A stretch of 64,000 nt of DNA from Undibacterium pigrum (GTDB lineage: Bacteria; Pseudomonadota; Gammaproteobacteria; Burkholderiales; Burkholderiaceae_D). The stretch lies in contig NZ_QJKB01000007.1 in assembly GCF_003201815.1 (NCBI RefSeq), forward strand, positions 62,001 through 126,000. Reading direction: 5' to 3'. Under the pieces are notes generated by a model that worked only from the letters and a program-made list of their open reading frames with translations, had not been told where the DNA came from and did no database searches. Of this stretch, positions 15,901 to 24,767 are shown one piece after another (position 1 is the first letter of the stretch; each line of letters begins with the position of its first letter). A program made the translations under genes and the position numbers.

Positions 15901-16335
15901 ATGCATTTTAAAAACGCCGTACTGACGGTGCTGGTGGCACTCTCTGTCAGCGCTGTCAATGCTATCACTAATGCCAGCCTGGCCGCCAATGAGATCGCTG
16001 TCTCTGGTCGCTATGAATACCGGACCGATGCGCAAAGCCTGGAAATGCTGGGTGACATGCCCTGCTTTTATCCAGGCCCGGAGTCGGCCAAACTCTTGCC
16101 ACGTACTGCTGGTGTTAAACGCCTGGCCTGGTTTTGTTTCAAGAATAAAGAGGAATCCAAAAAGCTGCTGAATATCCCTGAACAGATCAAGGGAAAAAAT
16201 TGTGGCATCTCAGGCCAGGCAGTATTAAAAGTTGCTAATTATGTCAGTTATAATGGCGAGGGTGATGGTGTTGATACAGCAGTCCTGGTGGCCGTGACAG
16301 AAAAATCTGCCCCCAGAAAACTGGCTTGTAAATAA
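15901..16335 (+). CDS. Small hypothetical exported protein
   Basis: A 144-residue protein with a signal peptide (MHFKNAVLTVLVALSVSAVNA) and a mature domain with four cysteines (MPCFYPG, WFCFKN, NCGISG, final ACK). It is the last gene of the SUFU-like operon, one base after the preceding stop. The even number of cysteines suggests disulfide-stabilised folding in the periplasm. No family recognised. Confidence 0.55.
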   Translation: MHFKNAVLTVLVALSVSAVNAITNASLAANEIAVSGRYEYRTDAQSLEMLGDMPCFYPGPESAKLLPRTAGVKRLAWFCFKNKEESKKLLNIPEQIKGKNCGISGQAVLKVANYVSYNGEGDGVDTAVLVAVTEKSAPRKLACK

Positions 16336-16439
16336 CTTTGCTTAGCCGCTGGTCACGCTTTGTTGGGCTTTGTCGGGCGCATCATCACAAAATCCTTAAG
16401 CAGTAACATCAACCTGCCTATGATGAAGGAGCGTGATCC

Positions 16440-16799
16440 GTGAGTGCCGACAGAATCGACAAGCTATTGCAAGACATACGCCTGCTCAATGAAGACCATT
16501 ACGCCCTGGTGCAGGCCTTGCGTGAACAGATACTCAAGCTGGACAAGGGCGTGACAGAAGAAGTCAAATATGGCGGCTTGCTGTTTTCCGTCAACAAGCC
16601 TTTCTGCGGCGTGTTTTCTTATGCCAAACATGTGACACTGGAATTTGGCCTCGGAGCCTCCCTGCCAGATAAATACAAGATGCTGGAAGGCGAAGGCAAA
16701 TACCGTCGCCACATCAAGCTGACTTCGCAGCAAGACATAGAAGACAAGCATGTGCATGCCTATCTGCTGCTGGCAATGAAGGCGGCACAGCAGGCATGA
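16440..16799 (+). CDS. DUF1801 family protein
   Basis: A 119-residue cytoplasmic protein. The motif VTEEVKYGGLLFSVNKPFCG followed by YAKHVTLEFGLG is the DUF1801 (YdhG/YjhX-like) core. The start is GTG with AAGGAG upstream at good spacing. Its stop overlaps the start of the following membrane protein gene as ATGA (16796-16799), so the two are coupled. Biochemical function is unknown. Confidence 0.75.
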   Translation: MSADRIDKLLQDIRLLNEDHYALVQALREQILKLDKGVTEEVKYGGLLFSVNKPFCGVFSYAKHVTLEFGLGASLPDKYKMLEGEGKYRRHIKLTSQQDIEDKHVHAYLLLAMKAAQQA

Positions 16800-17326
16800 A
16801 CAAGCAAATCGCTCTCATTTTCTTAAAGATTGCCCTCACAGCACCAGTCGCTTATGGGCTGGCTTATCCTTACTTCCACCCCGAAGCCTCTGGCGGCGTT
16901 TTCAAGGAACTGGAAATGCTGGGCACCCTGGGCAGCATCGTGCTGGTGCTGGTATTTTTGGACCTGGTGTTTTTATACTGCCGTGATTTGCAATCATCAC
17001 TCGCTCTGGTCAGGCCCGAAGCCCGCAAGGCAGAGCCACGCAGCGTCTGGCTGATGTTCTTGCTGCCCTATAATTTCGTTGAAGATTTTTTCATCATCGC
17101 CAACGTCGCCAGGTCTTTGCAGCAAGAGGCCAGGTCCAATGTGGCATTGCAGGGCTTTCGCAGTTTTGGCATGCTGACAGGCATGGGCTGGTGTGGTTTG
17201 CAAATCGTTTCTTTGCTGCCAAATGAGGCAGGCGCTGCTGCTGGCTTTTTGGCGCTGCCTTGCTGGATTCTGCACTGGAGGCTGATACGCCGGGCCAATG
17301 CGGCTTTGCTTGCTGGTGTCAAGTAA
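16796..17326 (+). CDS. Hypothetical multi-pass membrane protein
   Basis: A 176-residue integral membrane protein with about four hydrophobic segments (near residues 8-25, 42-62, 85-100 and 122-162). The stretch LLPYNFVEDFFIIANVARSL between segments is amphipathic. It starts within the DUF1801 stop codon, which implies co-translation. No family recognised. Confidence 0.6.
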   Translation: MNKQIALIFLKIALTAPVAYGLAYPYFHPEASGGVFKELEMLGTLGSIVLVLVFLDLVFLYCRDLQSSLALVRPEARKAEPRSVWLMFLLPYNFVEDFFIIANVARSLQQEARSNVALQGFRSFGMLTGMGWCGLQIVSLLPNEAGAAAGFLALPCWILHWRLIRRANAALLAGVK

Positions 17327-17336
17327 GCCTGGTTCT

Positions 17337-17620
17337 AAGACCAAGACCAAGCATCTCACCACAGAGGCACAGAGGGGGGCGCAGAGGCAGGTCTGGAGTG
17401 CACGCAGTTAAAGGCATCACCTTGATAGTGCGTGCCAAGTGTACCAATTTATATCTGTGTACAAGGCCAAGCATAAGGATAGTGGCGCGCACAGCTCGCC
17501 ATCATTTGATAGCAGGCTCTCTGCTGAGTACGTTATGAATATCACACTGTCTTTCTAAGTCTTCCTCTATGCACCTCTGTGCCTCGGTGTCTCAGTGGTG
17601 AGCTTTTGGGTCTTGATTTC
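17337..17620. repeat. CACAGAG-type inverted-repeat element
   Basis: Imperfect inverted repeats of about 40 bases bound a region of about 280 bases. The left arm contains CTCACCACAGAGGCACAGAG; the right arm read backwards contains CTCACCACTGAGACACCGAG. Both arms are preceded by an AAGACC-containing stretch. One end of a similar element recurs at 24689-24735 next to an octamer array. No coding frame is credible inside. It fills the gap 17327-17626 and looks like a non-autonomous (MITE-like) element. Confidence 0.65.
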
Positions 17621-17626
17621 ACCGCT

Positions 17627-18205
17627 TCACACAGGGCTCCGCAAAGGCGGTAGCCGCGCCTGCCAGTCTTTGCGCAATAAACCATACAAGGCAGAATCCG
17701 ACACCTGGCCTTCGATGATCCAGCGTTCGCGCAAATAGCCTTCGCGTATGAAGCTCAGTCTTTCCAGTATTTTGGCTGATCCTTCATTGTCCGGGTGGAT
17801 GTCAGCTTCGACGCGATTCAGGTTCAATTGATCGAAGCCATAATCCAGCAAGGCTGTCAGTGCTTCTTGCATATAGCCCTGGCCCCAGTAGGCGGCGTCC
17901 ATGTCGTAGCCAATTTCAGCACGGCGACAGCCTTCATCGAAATGGAACAGGATGCAACTGCCAAGAAAGACATTGTCGTCCTTGCGTATCATACCCAGGC
18001 GCACCAGATCACCCTTTTGCAGGGCAGCCTGATCACGTTCTACCATACCCGTGGCCTGGGCAATGTCGGTCCATGGCCCTGTGGTCATGTAGCGCATCAC
18101 TTCAGGGTTGGAACGCATGCGCAGGATGGCGGGTGCATCATCCATGCACAGCGGGCGCATGTGTATGCGTGGCGTGTCGAGGGTGAGCTGGTCGAAAGAT
18201 GGCAT
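17627..18205 (-). CDS. GNAT N-acetyltransferase (RimJ/RimL type)
   Basis: A 192-residue cytoplasmic acetyltransferase. It starts with the beta strand LDTPRIHMRPLCMDDAPAIL. The acetyl-CoA loop region is IGYDMDAAYWGQGYMQEAL (Q/RxxGxG/A-type), then LNLNRVEADIHPDNEGSAKI and LERLSFIREG, the canonical C-terminal RimJ/L pattern. The substrate could be a ribosomal protein N terminus or a small amine. It is transcribed toward the CACAGAG element. No clear ribosome binding site at the ATG. Confidence 0.85.
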   Translation of the reverse strand: MPSFDQLTLDTPRIHMRPLCMDDAPAILRMRSNPEVMRYMTTGPWTDIAQATGMVERDQAALQKGDLVRLGMIRKDDNVFLGSCILFHFDEGCRRAEIGYDMDAAYWGQGYMQEALTALLDYGFDQLNLNRVEADIHPDNEGSAKILERLSFIREGYLRERWIIEGQVSDSALYGLLRKDWQARLPPLRSPV

Positions 18206-18329
18206 GATGAAGGTCCCGGCTGCTGATGGAAGTCAGATTATAAGCAGATTATTAGCAACTGCGCTTACGTAGTTGCACATCGCCGCGCATCAAACTCTGT
18301 GTACAATGAGATTTCACAACAGGGGAAAA

Positions 18330-18734
18330 ATGTCCATGAAAACCTATCACGGCAGTTGCCATTGCCAGGCCATACGTTTTACTGCCGATATTGATCTGGC
18401 GGACGGCAGCATGCGCTGTAACTGCAGCTTTTGCCGCAAGATACGTTGCTGGGCGACGGTGGTCAAACCAGAAAATTTTCGCTTGCTGGCGGGTGAGGCA
18501 GAACTGAGTGAATACCAGTTTGGCGCAAAGAATGAACGCCATTTTTTTTGCAAGCACTGTGGCGTGCGGCCTTTTGGCATTGCCCATTCACCACGGCGCG
18601 GGCGCTTCTATGGCGTCAGCGTGAGCTGTCTCGATGATGCGACAATTGCAGAGCTGATGGCCGCGCCCGTGACATATGTCGATGGCCTCAATGATAACTG
18701 GGATACGCCACCGGCCGAGACTGCTTATTTGTGA
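18330..18734 (+). CDS. GFA family (CENP-V-like) zinc protein
   Basis: A 134-residue protein with the zinc sites of the GFA/CENP-V fold: GSCHC near the start, CNCSFCRK in the middle and FCKHCGVRPF. Founding members were described as glutathione-dependent formaldehyde-activating, but most family members have no proven reaction. The start was chosen for AGGGG just upstream, with MKTYHGSCHC following. The 3' end overlaps the convergent gene at 18725 by 10 bp. Confidence 0.85.
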   Translation: MSMKTYHGSCHCQAIRFTADIDLADGSMRCNCSFCRKIRCWATVVKPENFRLLAGEAELSEYQFGAKNERHFFCKHCGVRPFGIAHSPRRGRFYGVSVSCLDDATIAELMAAPVTYVDGLNDNWDTPPAETAYL

Positions 18735-19315
18735 TTTGCCAGTAGCCTGGCTTTCGCCAGCGCCGCCAGGTCTGCGATTTGTTCATCATACGGCAGATGC
18801 TGCTTCAGGTAAGCCATCAGCCTCCCCATGTCCCTGGGTGTGCAGGCGCTGGTGGCTTGCATACCGGCTTCCAGCAAGGCCAGCATGGCAGCGTGGTCCA
18901 GAGGCAGTTGCAGTGGCACGCTGAAGTTAAACTCCAGCGGTAGTGGCAGCTCTTCAAACTGTATGTTACCCGTCACTTCCAGCGGTATTTGCAGGTTTTT
19001 CTCCATCCCAAATGTCAGCCTGGTAACATCTACCGCTTGATGCCTGCCTTGCAGGTACACTGATCCATCGATATAGCCATATGCCGGGTTCACAGGAAAC
19101 GAAAAACTGCGCCCAGCCAGTCGACGTGGGTCTGCTTCCAGGCCAGCGATATGATCCAGCCGTATGGTGCTGACTGCCTGGCCTTGTTCCAGTCCATGCA
19201 GCTTGATGTGGATGGCGGGCAGGTCGTCCGGCCCGCGATGGCTGAAATACAGCGCAAGGAAGGGTCGCAAATCATCTGCAGCAAGTTGAGACGCAAGTTG
19301 CTCAGGCAAGGACAT
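18725..19315 (-). CDS. Hypothetical protein with GatB/YqeY-like tail
   Basis: A 196-residue cytoplasmic protein. The C-terminal PRDMGRLMAYLKQHLPYDEQ followed by ALAKARLL weakly resembles the end of GatB/YqeY domains. The N-terminal 140 residues are beta-rich and unrecognised. It lies six bases downstream of the GNAT gene at 19322, so the two probably form an operon. Converges with and overlaps the GFA gene. Confidence 0.5.
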   Translation of the reverse strand: MSLPEQLASQLAADDLRPFLALYFSHRGPDDLPAIHIKLHGLEQGQAVSTIRLDHIAGLEADPRRLAGRSFSFPVNPAYGYIDGSVYLQGRHQAVDVTRLTFGMEKNLQIPLEVTGNIQFEELPLPLEFNFSVPLQLPLDHAAMLALLEAGMQATSACTPRDMGRLMAYLKQHLPYDEQIADLAALAKARLLANHK

Positions 19316-19321
19316 CTTTAT

Positions 19322-19972
19322 CTACACCATCACCGCTGCCGTCATCTCAGAAGCCAGTAACCAGCCCAGCGTGGTGTACAGCGCGCGGCCCTCGTCCGTG
19401 GCAACCAGCACGCCCTGTTCAGCCTGTTTGCTAACTGCATGGTTGGACAGGCTTTGCATGATGGCATTGGCCAGGCCGCGGCGTCTGTGTGCGGGTTCTG
19501 TGACGATCTGGTCAAACACCGCATGTGTGCCGTGGATGGCCATGCGGCCTGTGGCAGCATGCTTGCCTTCCTGGTTACACACACGTGCTGTCACGGCATG
19601 GCCATCGACAGTCAGGGCGATGCTATACGTCTCTGGCATGTTGACTGTGGTATGGCTGAGTATTTTGCTCATCAGGTACTCAGGCGGCTTGATGTGCCAG
19701 CGTTCTGGCAACAGACCCACGATACTGCTGTGCGGCGCGCATATTTTTAACCAGGTGTCAGGTGTGTCTATCTCTCGCGCCAGTTTTTGTATGGTGCCAG
19801 GGATATTGCCAGGCAGGATATAGCGTTCCAGGTGGCCGGGCAAATCTACCTGTATGCGATAGGCAGAATCGGCCAGCGGGATGGGGGCATCAGTGCAGCG
19901 CGAAATGGTCCAGCCATGCGCCCATGCACCGAGCAACTGGTTTTTTTCCTGTATGCTGAATTGGCTCATCAA
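19322..19972 (-). CDS. GNAT N-acetyltransferase
   Basis: A 216-residue protein. The C-terminal half has the GNAT acetyl-CoA signature: VFDQIVTEPAHRRRGLANAI, then VLVATDEGRALYTTLGW (about residues 152-207). The N-terminal half is unrelated to classic GNATs and may bind substrate. First gene of a two-gene unit with 18725-19315. Substrate unknown. Confidence 0.75.
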   Translation of the reverse strand: MMSQFSIQEKNQLLGAWAHGWTISRCTDAPIPLADSAYRIQVDLPGHLERYILPGNIPGTIQKLAREIDTPDTWLKICAPHSSIVGLLPERWHIKPPEYLMSKILSHTTVNMPETYSIALTVDGHAVTARVCNQEGKHAATGRMAIHGTHAVFDQIVTEPAHRRRGLANAIMQSLSNHAVSKQAEQGVLVATDEGRALYTTLGWLLASEMTAAVMV

Positions 19973-20199
19973 AGTCCTTGGGTGGAAGGCCTGGGCTGAT
20001 TAGGTAGCAGGAGCGCCAGATATAGAGCTGGCCTGAAGCATTAATGCAATTTTTTGCTGATCCTGGCGTCAATCATGCTAGTGCCAAAATAACAATTTTA
20101 CACGCAAAGTAAGGTGTATTGCTGATTCGCAAAAAATTGTTACAAACAGATTCGACATCAACTTAATTTGATTTGGCAAACGCATCCACCCGTATGCTG

Positions 20200-20281
20200 T
20201 AGGAGCGGCTTTAGCCGCGAAGATGTGGCCGTGTCCGACATTCACGGTCGTGTCAGACATTCGCGGCTGAAGCCGCTCCTA
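20200..20281. repeat. REP-like palindrome, copy 2
   Basis: Same arms as the element at 5211 (TAGGAGCGGCTTTAGCCGCGA and its near complement), here about 82 bases long. It lies with copy 3 in the 440-base gap 19973-20412, which otherwise shows nothing recognisable. The spacer itself contains a partial duplication (GTGTCCGACATTC / GTGTCAGACATTC). Confidence 0.85.
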
Positions 20282-20333
20282 CGAAAGTTCGCGTAACGTC
20301 TCGCTCGACAAGGCTGCTTCTTGCTGCATGGTG

Positions 20334-20415
20334 TAGGAGCGGCTTTAGCCGCGAACAGCATGCCGTATCGGTTATTGCTGCTTGTGTCAGGTTTTCGCGG
20401 CTGAAGCCGCTCCTA
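20334..20415. repeat. REP-like palindrome, copy 3, overlapping a stop codon
   Basis: 82-base element of the GGAGCGGCTTTAGCCGCGA family; its spacer closely matches that of the copy at 59899. The last three bases, CTA, are the TAG stop of the minus-strand serine hydrolase gene (20413-20415). The repeat therefore supplies the stop codon and probably also the transcription-end hairpin of that gene. Confidence 0.85.
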
Positions 20416-21843
20416 CCGGGATTTGCTCAGCGTCTCCACCCGCAATAAAACCGCATCTTGCTCATCATTGAGCGCATCCATTTCCACCCAGTGGGCGCTG
20501 ATGGCCTTGCCTTCGCGCAGTACAAAGCGCAGGCGAAAGTCGGGGTTGTCGTCATAAAAAAACTCAGTGGCAGACAGGGCGCTGATGGGCATGGCGGGCG
20601 AATCGGCAGAAAACGCCGCATACAATTTGCCTTTTTCCAGCGTGATCTTGCCAGTCTCACCGCCGTTCTGATACAGGCCCACATAAGCGGCCAGTTTTGC
20701 TGTATCAAATGCGATGGCTTTTGGCGCTTGATACGCCTGACCAGTGGCGATCAGGGCCAGGCGCTTGACCATGCCTTGCAAGCCGGTGCGGGCCACGCCT
20801 TCACCATTATGCAAGACAGCGACAAATACCCGCTTTGCTGGCAGGTACACCGTTTCGCTATGAAAGCCGGGGATATCGCCATTGCTTTGTATATATGCAG
20901 CCTTGTTCAAGGTATGCGGGCGCAAACCATAGCCATAATGCACTTGCTTGCCGTCAGTGAGTTTATAGGGCGTGTTCATCAAGGCCAGGCTGGCCGGGCT
21001 TAGCACTTTGCCGTCTTGCAAGGCCAGGGTCCATCTGGCGATATCACTGGCGTTTGAATAATAGCTGCCACCACCATAGCCCAAGTGATGACTCAGATAA
21101 GGTGCAGTGGCAGGGCCAGCCGCATAAGGCGTGACCAGACCAGGCACGACGGCATTGCCGATGGAGAATACCGTGTGCTTCAAACCCAGGGGCTGGATGA
21201 ATTGTTCATCCACATAGGCTTCATAGGGTTGACCCGCGACCTTGCTGATGACCATGGCCAGCAGCGTATAGTTGATTGTGGCATAGTGAAACTGGCTGCC
21301 AGGTGCAGCCAGCAAGGGCAGCTCTCTGGCGATGGCAAATAATTCTGCCGGTGCCAGGTCTTCACGCAAGCGCGGCTGCATGATGGGCAGACCATACAGA
21401 TTGGGGATGCCTGAAGTATGGCTGGCCAGATGGCTCAGGGTCATCGCAGCCCAGGCCGGTGGCGTATCGGGCAAATACTGGCTCACGGGTGCCTGCACAT
21501 CCAGCTTGCCCTGTTCTGCCAGTTTCAACAAGGCCGCGCCGGTGAATTGCTTGCTGACCGAGGCGACATGAAAAACGGCATCGGTCTGCATGGCCACATT
21601 CAATTCCAGGCTGGCCTTGCCATAGGCTTTTTTAAACACAGGCTGGCCATCACGCAAGACCAGCACAGCTGCACCAGGCAAACCAGGCTTAAAGGTGGTT
21701 TGCAGATAGCTGTCCATGGTTTTTCTCATGGCAGTGTTGCTGCTGATTGCATTGGCAGCAGCAGTAAAAGTCGCAGCAGCGGCAGGCATGCAGACATTGC
21801 CCAGCAAGGCTACACAAAAAATCGCGCTTAATCGTGGTCTCAT
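20413..21843 (-). CDS. Beta-lactamase-fold serine hydrolase with C-terminal extension, exported
   Basis: A 476-residue protein with a signal peptide (MRPRLSAIFCVALLGNVCMPAAAA). The SxxK nucleophile motif is SVSK in VFHVASVSKQFTGAALL. The second motif reads FHYATINYTLLAM, with Tyr but no Asn at the YxN position. A GYGLRPH strand and FHSETVYLP follow. The last about 100 residues (from AFDTAKLAAYVGLYQN) form the small lipocalin-like domain common after such hydrolases. Likely a peptidase or esterase. The stop codon lies within a REP element. It is a distant relative of the enzyme at 5851. Confidence 0.8.
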   Translation of the reverse strand: MRPRLSAIFCVALLGNVCMPAAAATFTAAANAISSNTAMRKTMDSYLQTTFKPGLPGAAVLVLRDGQPVFKKAYGKASLELNVAMQTDAVFHVASVSKQFTGAALLKLAEQGKLDVQAPVSQYLPDTPPAWAAMTLSHLASHTSGIPNLYGLPIMQPRLREDLAPAELFAIARELPLLAAPGSQFHYATINYTLLAMVISKVAGQPYEAYVDEQFIQPLGLKHTVFSIGNAVVPGLVTPYAAGPATAPYLSHHLGYGGGSYYSNASDIARWTLALQDGKVLSPASLALMNTPYKLTDGKQVHYGYGLRPHTLNKAAYIQSNGDIPGFHSETVYLPAKRVFVAVLHNGEGVARTGLQGMVKRLALIATGQAYQAPKAIAFDTAKLAAYVGLYQNGGETGKITLEKGKLYAAFSADSPAMPISALSATEFFYDDNPDFRLRFVLREGKAISAHWVEMDALNDEQDAVLLRVETLSKSR

Positions 21844-21976
21844 GAGTTTTTCTGGCTTTATGAAAATCGGATCAATAAGTGGACTAAACCAGCAGAGCAG
21901 CAAAGAGCATGCCATACAGATATGCACTATGTAAATCATGCAAAGCATGCTGCAAACACCTGCGCGCGCAATAGTA

Positions 21977-22504
21977 TTACACGCGCATGCCAGTCCAGAT
22001 CACCATTTCTGTTGCACCCGATACCGCAGCTTGCAAGGACTTGCTGCACATGCTTGATTTTTCCAAATGCGTGGCAGACTGGTCATGATGCATTTGCTCT
22101 TCTGCGACAATGGCAGTGATCACTTCTACGGCTTCGGCATCCTGATTTGCCAGAGTGCTGATTTGTGATTGCAAGTGGCGTAAGACCACACGTTCTACAG
22201 CTACCGTCGTGGCGGCAATGGCGCGGCGGCCAAACAGCGCAGTGACCGCGCCCAACACAAACCCGCCAGCGGCACATAAAAAAACACTATGGCATGGCCG
22301 GCAAGAGCGGCGTTGCAAGGCTGCCGCAAACAGGGCTCGATGCTTTTCTTCATGTGCCTTGAACTCACGCAGTTCGGTCAGCATGGCAGGTGCAGTCAGC
22401 CTGGCGACGAGGATTTGCCCGGCATAGATATGCACAGCCCCATGCTCGCCAGCATGATTGACTTGCAAGATACGGTTCGCGTGTGAGTTGCCAGTTGCAA
22501 TCAT
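21977..22504 (-). CDS. COQ7-like demethoxyubiquinone hydroxylase
   Basis: A 175-residue di-iron protein of the COQ7 family, which hydroxylates demethoxyubiquinone late in ubiquinone synthesis at the membrane. The expected ligands are present: Glu20 in NHAGE, ExxH at 52-55 (HEEKH), Glu104 in AVERVV and ExxH at 136-139 (EEQMHHD). The GGFVLGAVTALFGRRAI hydrophobic stretch fits the membrane-facing helix. It is shorter than most bacterial Coq7 proteins because it begins right at the first ligand helix. AAGGG lies upstream of the ATG. It could be a second, specialised homologue. Confidence 0.8.
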   Translation of the reverse strand: MIATGNSHANRILQVNHAGEHGAVHIYAGQILVARLTAPAMLTELREFKAHEEKHRALFAAALQRRSCRPCHSVFLCAAGGFVLGAVTALFGRRAIAATTVAVERVVLRHLQSQISTLANQDAEAVEVITAIVAEEQMHHDQSATHLEKSSMCSKSLQAAVSGATEMVIWTGMRV

Positions 22505-22658
22505 ATTTTCCCTTGTCTACATCAAAAAAAACGCGACAGACTGAGTAATTTAGTACATTCCAGCTCCTATGCGCATGCTAGCCTTTTCCAGCTTCAATGG
22601 TAAAGTAATAGCTAGCTTGTGCTTAAAAAAATCACATTACCGAAATTCAATATGAACT

Positions 22659-23204
22659 ATGGCAGAAAAACTTGAAATCTACTTTTTTATTCCCCCAAGA
22701 GTAGCACCAAATGTTGGGCTGCTCTGGAATCTTGCCGATAAATATGATCTTGAGCATGTAGTCAGTGGAGAGTGCTATAGCCATACGCTGAGCGAAGACA
22801 GCCAGGATATTGAGTACGAAAGCAGATGCGACGGCATCTTCGTCAATACATTCGCTGAGCTGATGACTCTGGATGCAGACCGACAATTCAGCATGCGCCA
22901 GCATTGGCGACATCGCGGCAGCGGCATATGTTTCAGCAGTGCATTCGTAGCAGTCGATGTTGGTGGTTTTGTTTTTCATCTCACGACTGAACCGGACGAT
23001 ATCCATTCTGCCTTAAAAAAATTCATTGGAGACAGATACAGGAAAATAGCGTTCTGGCAGGATTTATCGCAAGGCCTTGAAGCCACTTTCTACAGCAGCG
23101 CCAAGCCTGAGAACGCTGATTTCCGCGAGATATATGCGCATTATCTGCGCTCATCATCGACACCATGGCCCATCGTTGATGAAGGCTGGTTGAGGCGCAA
23201 GTAA
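22659..23204 (+). CDS. Hypothetical cytoplasmic protein
   Basis: A 181-residue protein with no signal peptide. It starts MAEKLEIYFFIPPRVAPNVG and carries an aromatic-rich C-terminal half (IAFWQDLSQGLEATFYSS). The general form resembles stand-alone immunity or effector-associated proteins, but no family is recognised. It converges with the SMP-30-like gene, 49 bases away. Confidence 0.55.
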   Translation: MAEKLEIYFFIPPRVAPNVGLLWNLADKYDLEHVVSGECYSHTLSEDSQDIEYESRCDGIFVNTFAELMTLDADRQFSMRQHWRHRGSGICFSSAFVAVDVGGFVFHLTTEPDDIHSALKKFIGDRYRKIAFWQDLSQGLEATFYSSAKPENADFREIYAHYLRSSSTPWPIVDEGWLRRK

Positions 23205-23253
23205 AGCGCTGAGCCTGGGTCATACATGATGGTGATAAACTGCACAGCGACAT

Positions 23254-24357
23254 TTACCGCGCCATCCACCCCAGCCCCTTGCCATTGACGTTATGGATAT
23301 ACAGCCTGTTCGCCGTTTCTGTCACGCCCGTGACGGTGGGTGAGTCGCCGCTGGGGTCTTGCAGGTCAGCGATGACTTTGCCGTCCTCCTGAAAGGCGAT
23401 GACATGGCCGTAGCTGGGCGGCATTTTCCATAGCATGCGCGGGATGCGCAGGGCCATGCTGCGCAGGTAGGGCCGTTCTGCCGTGAAGTCGAGAAAATTG
23501 CGCTGGCCAGCCAGGCCCAGCCAGATTTTTCCATCCTGGCCGCGGGTGAGGTTGTCTGGATAGCCGGGCAGGTTATCGAAGACGATGCTGGCTAGTGGTG
23601 TGAGCTGCGGTATGGACCTGTTGAGTTCAAGCTGCCTGGCAGCGACAGCTATTTTCCACACTCTGTATTTACCACTCTCACTGATGAACAGCGCCGTCTC
23701 ATCGCTGCTGAGGACAATGCCATTGGAAAAACTTAATCCCTCCGCCACCACGCGCACTTCCTTGCTGGCAGGCTGGTATTCCAGTACCCGGCCTGTGGAC
23801 GATTGTTCAAAAATATCCAGCATGGCTGCTTCTGTCGTGCTACCCCATAGTCTGGGGCTAAAACGCGTGGATGAATCGCTGAGATAGATATTGCCGTTTT
23901 TTGCTACCACCACCGCATCGGGGAAATGAAGCGGCCCACCTTCAGCCATGCCCAGCAAGACTGACACGCTGCCGTCCGCAGTCACAGACAGCAAGCCCTT
24001 GTAGGCATCTGCCACGATCAGCTTGCCATCGGCATCAAAAGCCATGCCCAGTGGCCTGCCGCCGGTATTGCAAAATACTTCCTGCCCGCTGCCATCGTGC
24101 TGCATGCGCAAGATATTGCCGCTCTCTACACCGGTGTAGAGCTTGCCATCAGGGCCCATGACCACATGCTCAGGCCCGACCTCACCATGCAAATCGATCT
24201 GGTGCAAACCCTGCAGTCTGGTATTGGCCGCATGCACACCGGTATAACCAGGCGCAGCAGGTGCCTGCCAGGCGTTTGGCGCTATGGGTACGGGTTTGAG
24301 AGTCAGATAGGCAGTAAAAGCGACGATGAGGGGGATTACCATGGCAAGACGTTTCAT
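23254..24357 (-). CDS. SMP-30/strictosidine synthase-like beta-propeller protein
   Basis: A 367-residue protein with an N-terminal hydrophobic anchor or signal (residues 4-20). A beta-propeller of the strictosidine synthase / gluconolactonase group follows. Blade motifs include MGPDGKLYTGVESGNILRM, FDADGKLIVADAYKGLLSV, SFSNGIVLSSDETALFIS and LPGYPDNLTRGQDGKIWLGL. The N-terminal anchor suggests action in the periplasm. The substrate is unknown; a lactonase or esterase role is the usual guess for this group. Confidence 0.8.
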   Translation of the reverse strand: MKRLAMVIPLIVAFTAYLTLKPVPIAPNAWQAPAAPGYTGVHAANTRLQGLHQIDLHGEVGPEHVVMGPDGKLYTGVESGNILRMQHDGSGQEVFCNTGGRPLGMAFDADGKLIVADAYKGLLSVTADGSVSVLLGMAEGGPLHFPDAVVVAKNGNIYLSDSSTRFSPRLWGSTTEAAMLDIFEQSSTGRVLEYQPASKEVRVVAEGLSFSNGIVLSSDETALFISESGKYRVWKIAVAARQLELNRSIPQLTPLASIVFDNLPGYPDNLTRGQDGKIWLGLAGQRNFLDFTAERPYLRSMALRIPRMLWKMPPSYGHVIAFQEDGKVIADLQDPSGDSPTVTGVTETANRLYIHNVNGKGLGWMAR

Positions 24358-24624
24358 GCGGTTTTATATGACGAACAGGATGGTGATGGCAGGCTGCGCG
24401 CATCATATAACACATTGCGAAAATGAGTAGCAGTAGAGGTATCAGGCTCTTTGAAAAAACTATAATTTTTCTTGAGAAGACTGCGCAAATCCTTATCAAG
24501 CCATGCAAAATTTGTTGCTGGATGAGAAGCCTGGCCGCTACTACACTTTTTCAACCGAGTACTTAACATTATGTCCTGCAGAGCGCATTGCACGTACTAC
24601 TGGCGGCAATCTACTCAGTGCCGC

Positions 24625-24735
24625 CTCTGTATCTCTGTATCTCTGTATCTCTGTATCTCTGTATCTCTGTATCTCTGTATCTCTGTATCTCTGTGCCTCT
24701 GTGGTGAGATTTTTGGTCTTTGTCTTTTGCAGGGT
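24625..24735. repeat. Octamer tandem array joined to a CACAGAG-type repeat end
   Basis: Eight perfect copies of CTCTGTAT (24625-24688), then CTCTGTGC and CTCTGTGGTGAG, which matches in complement the arm of the repeat at 17337-17620. The octamer is a slight variant of the arm itself, so slippage within the arm probably made the array. It lies in the gap 24358-24767, which otherwise shows no gene. An array of this kind can change length quickly between strains. Confidence 0.8.
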
Positions 24736-24767
24736 GCGTCGCCAGCACCCAACGGCCCGGCTATACT

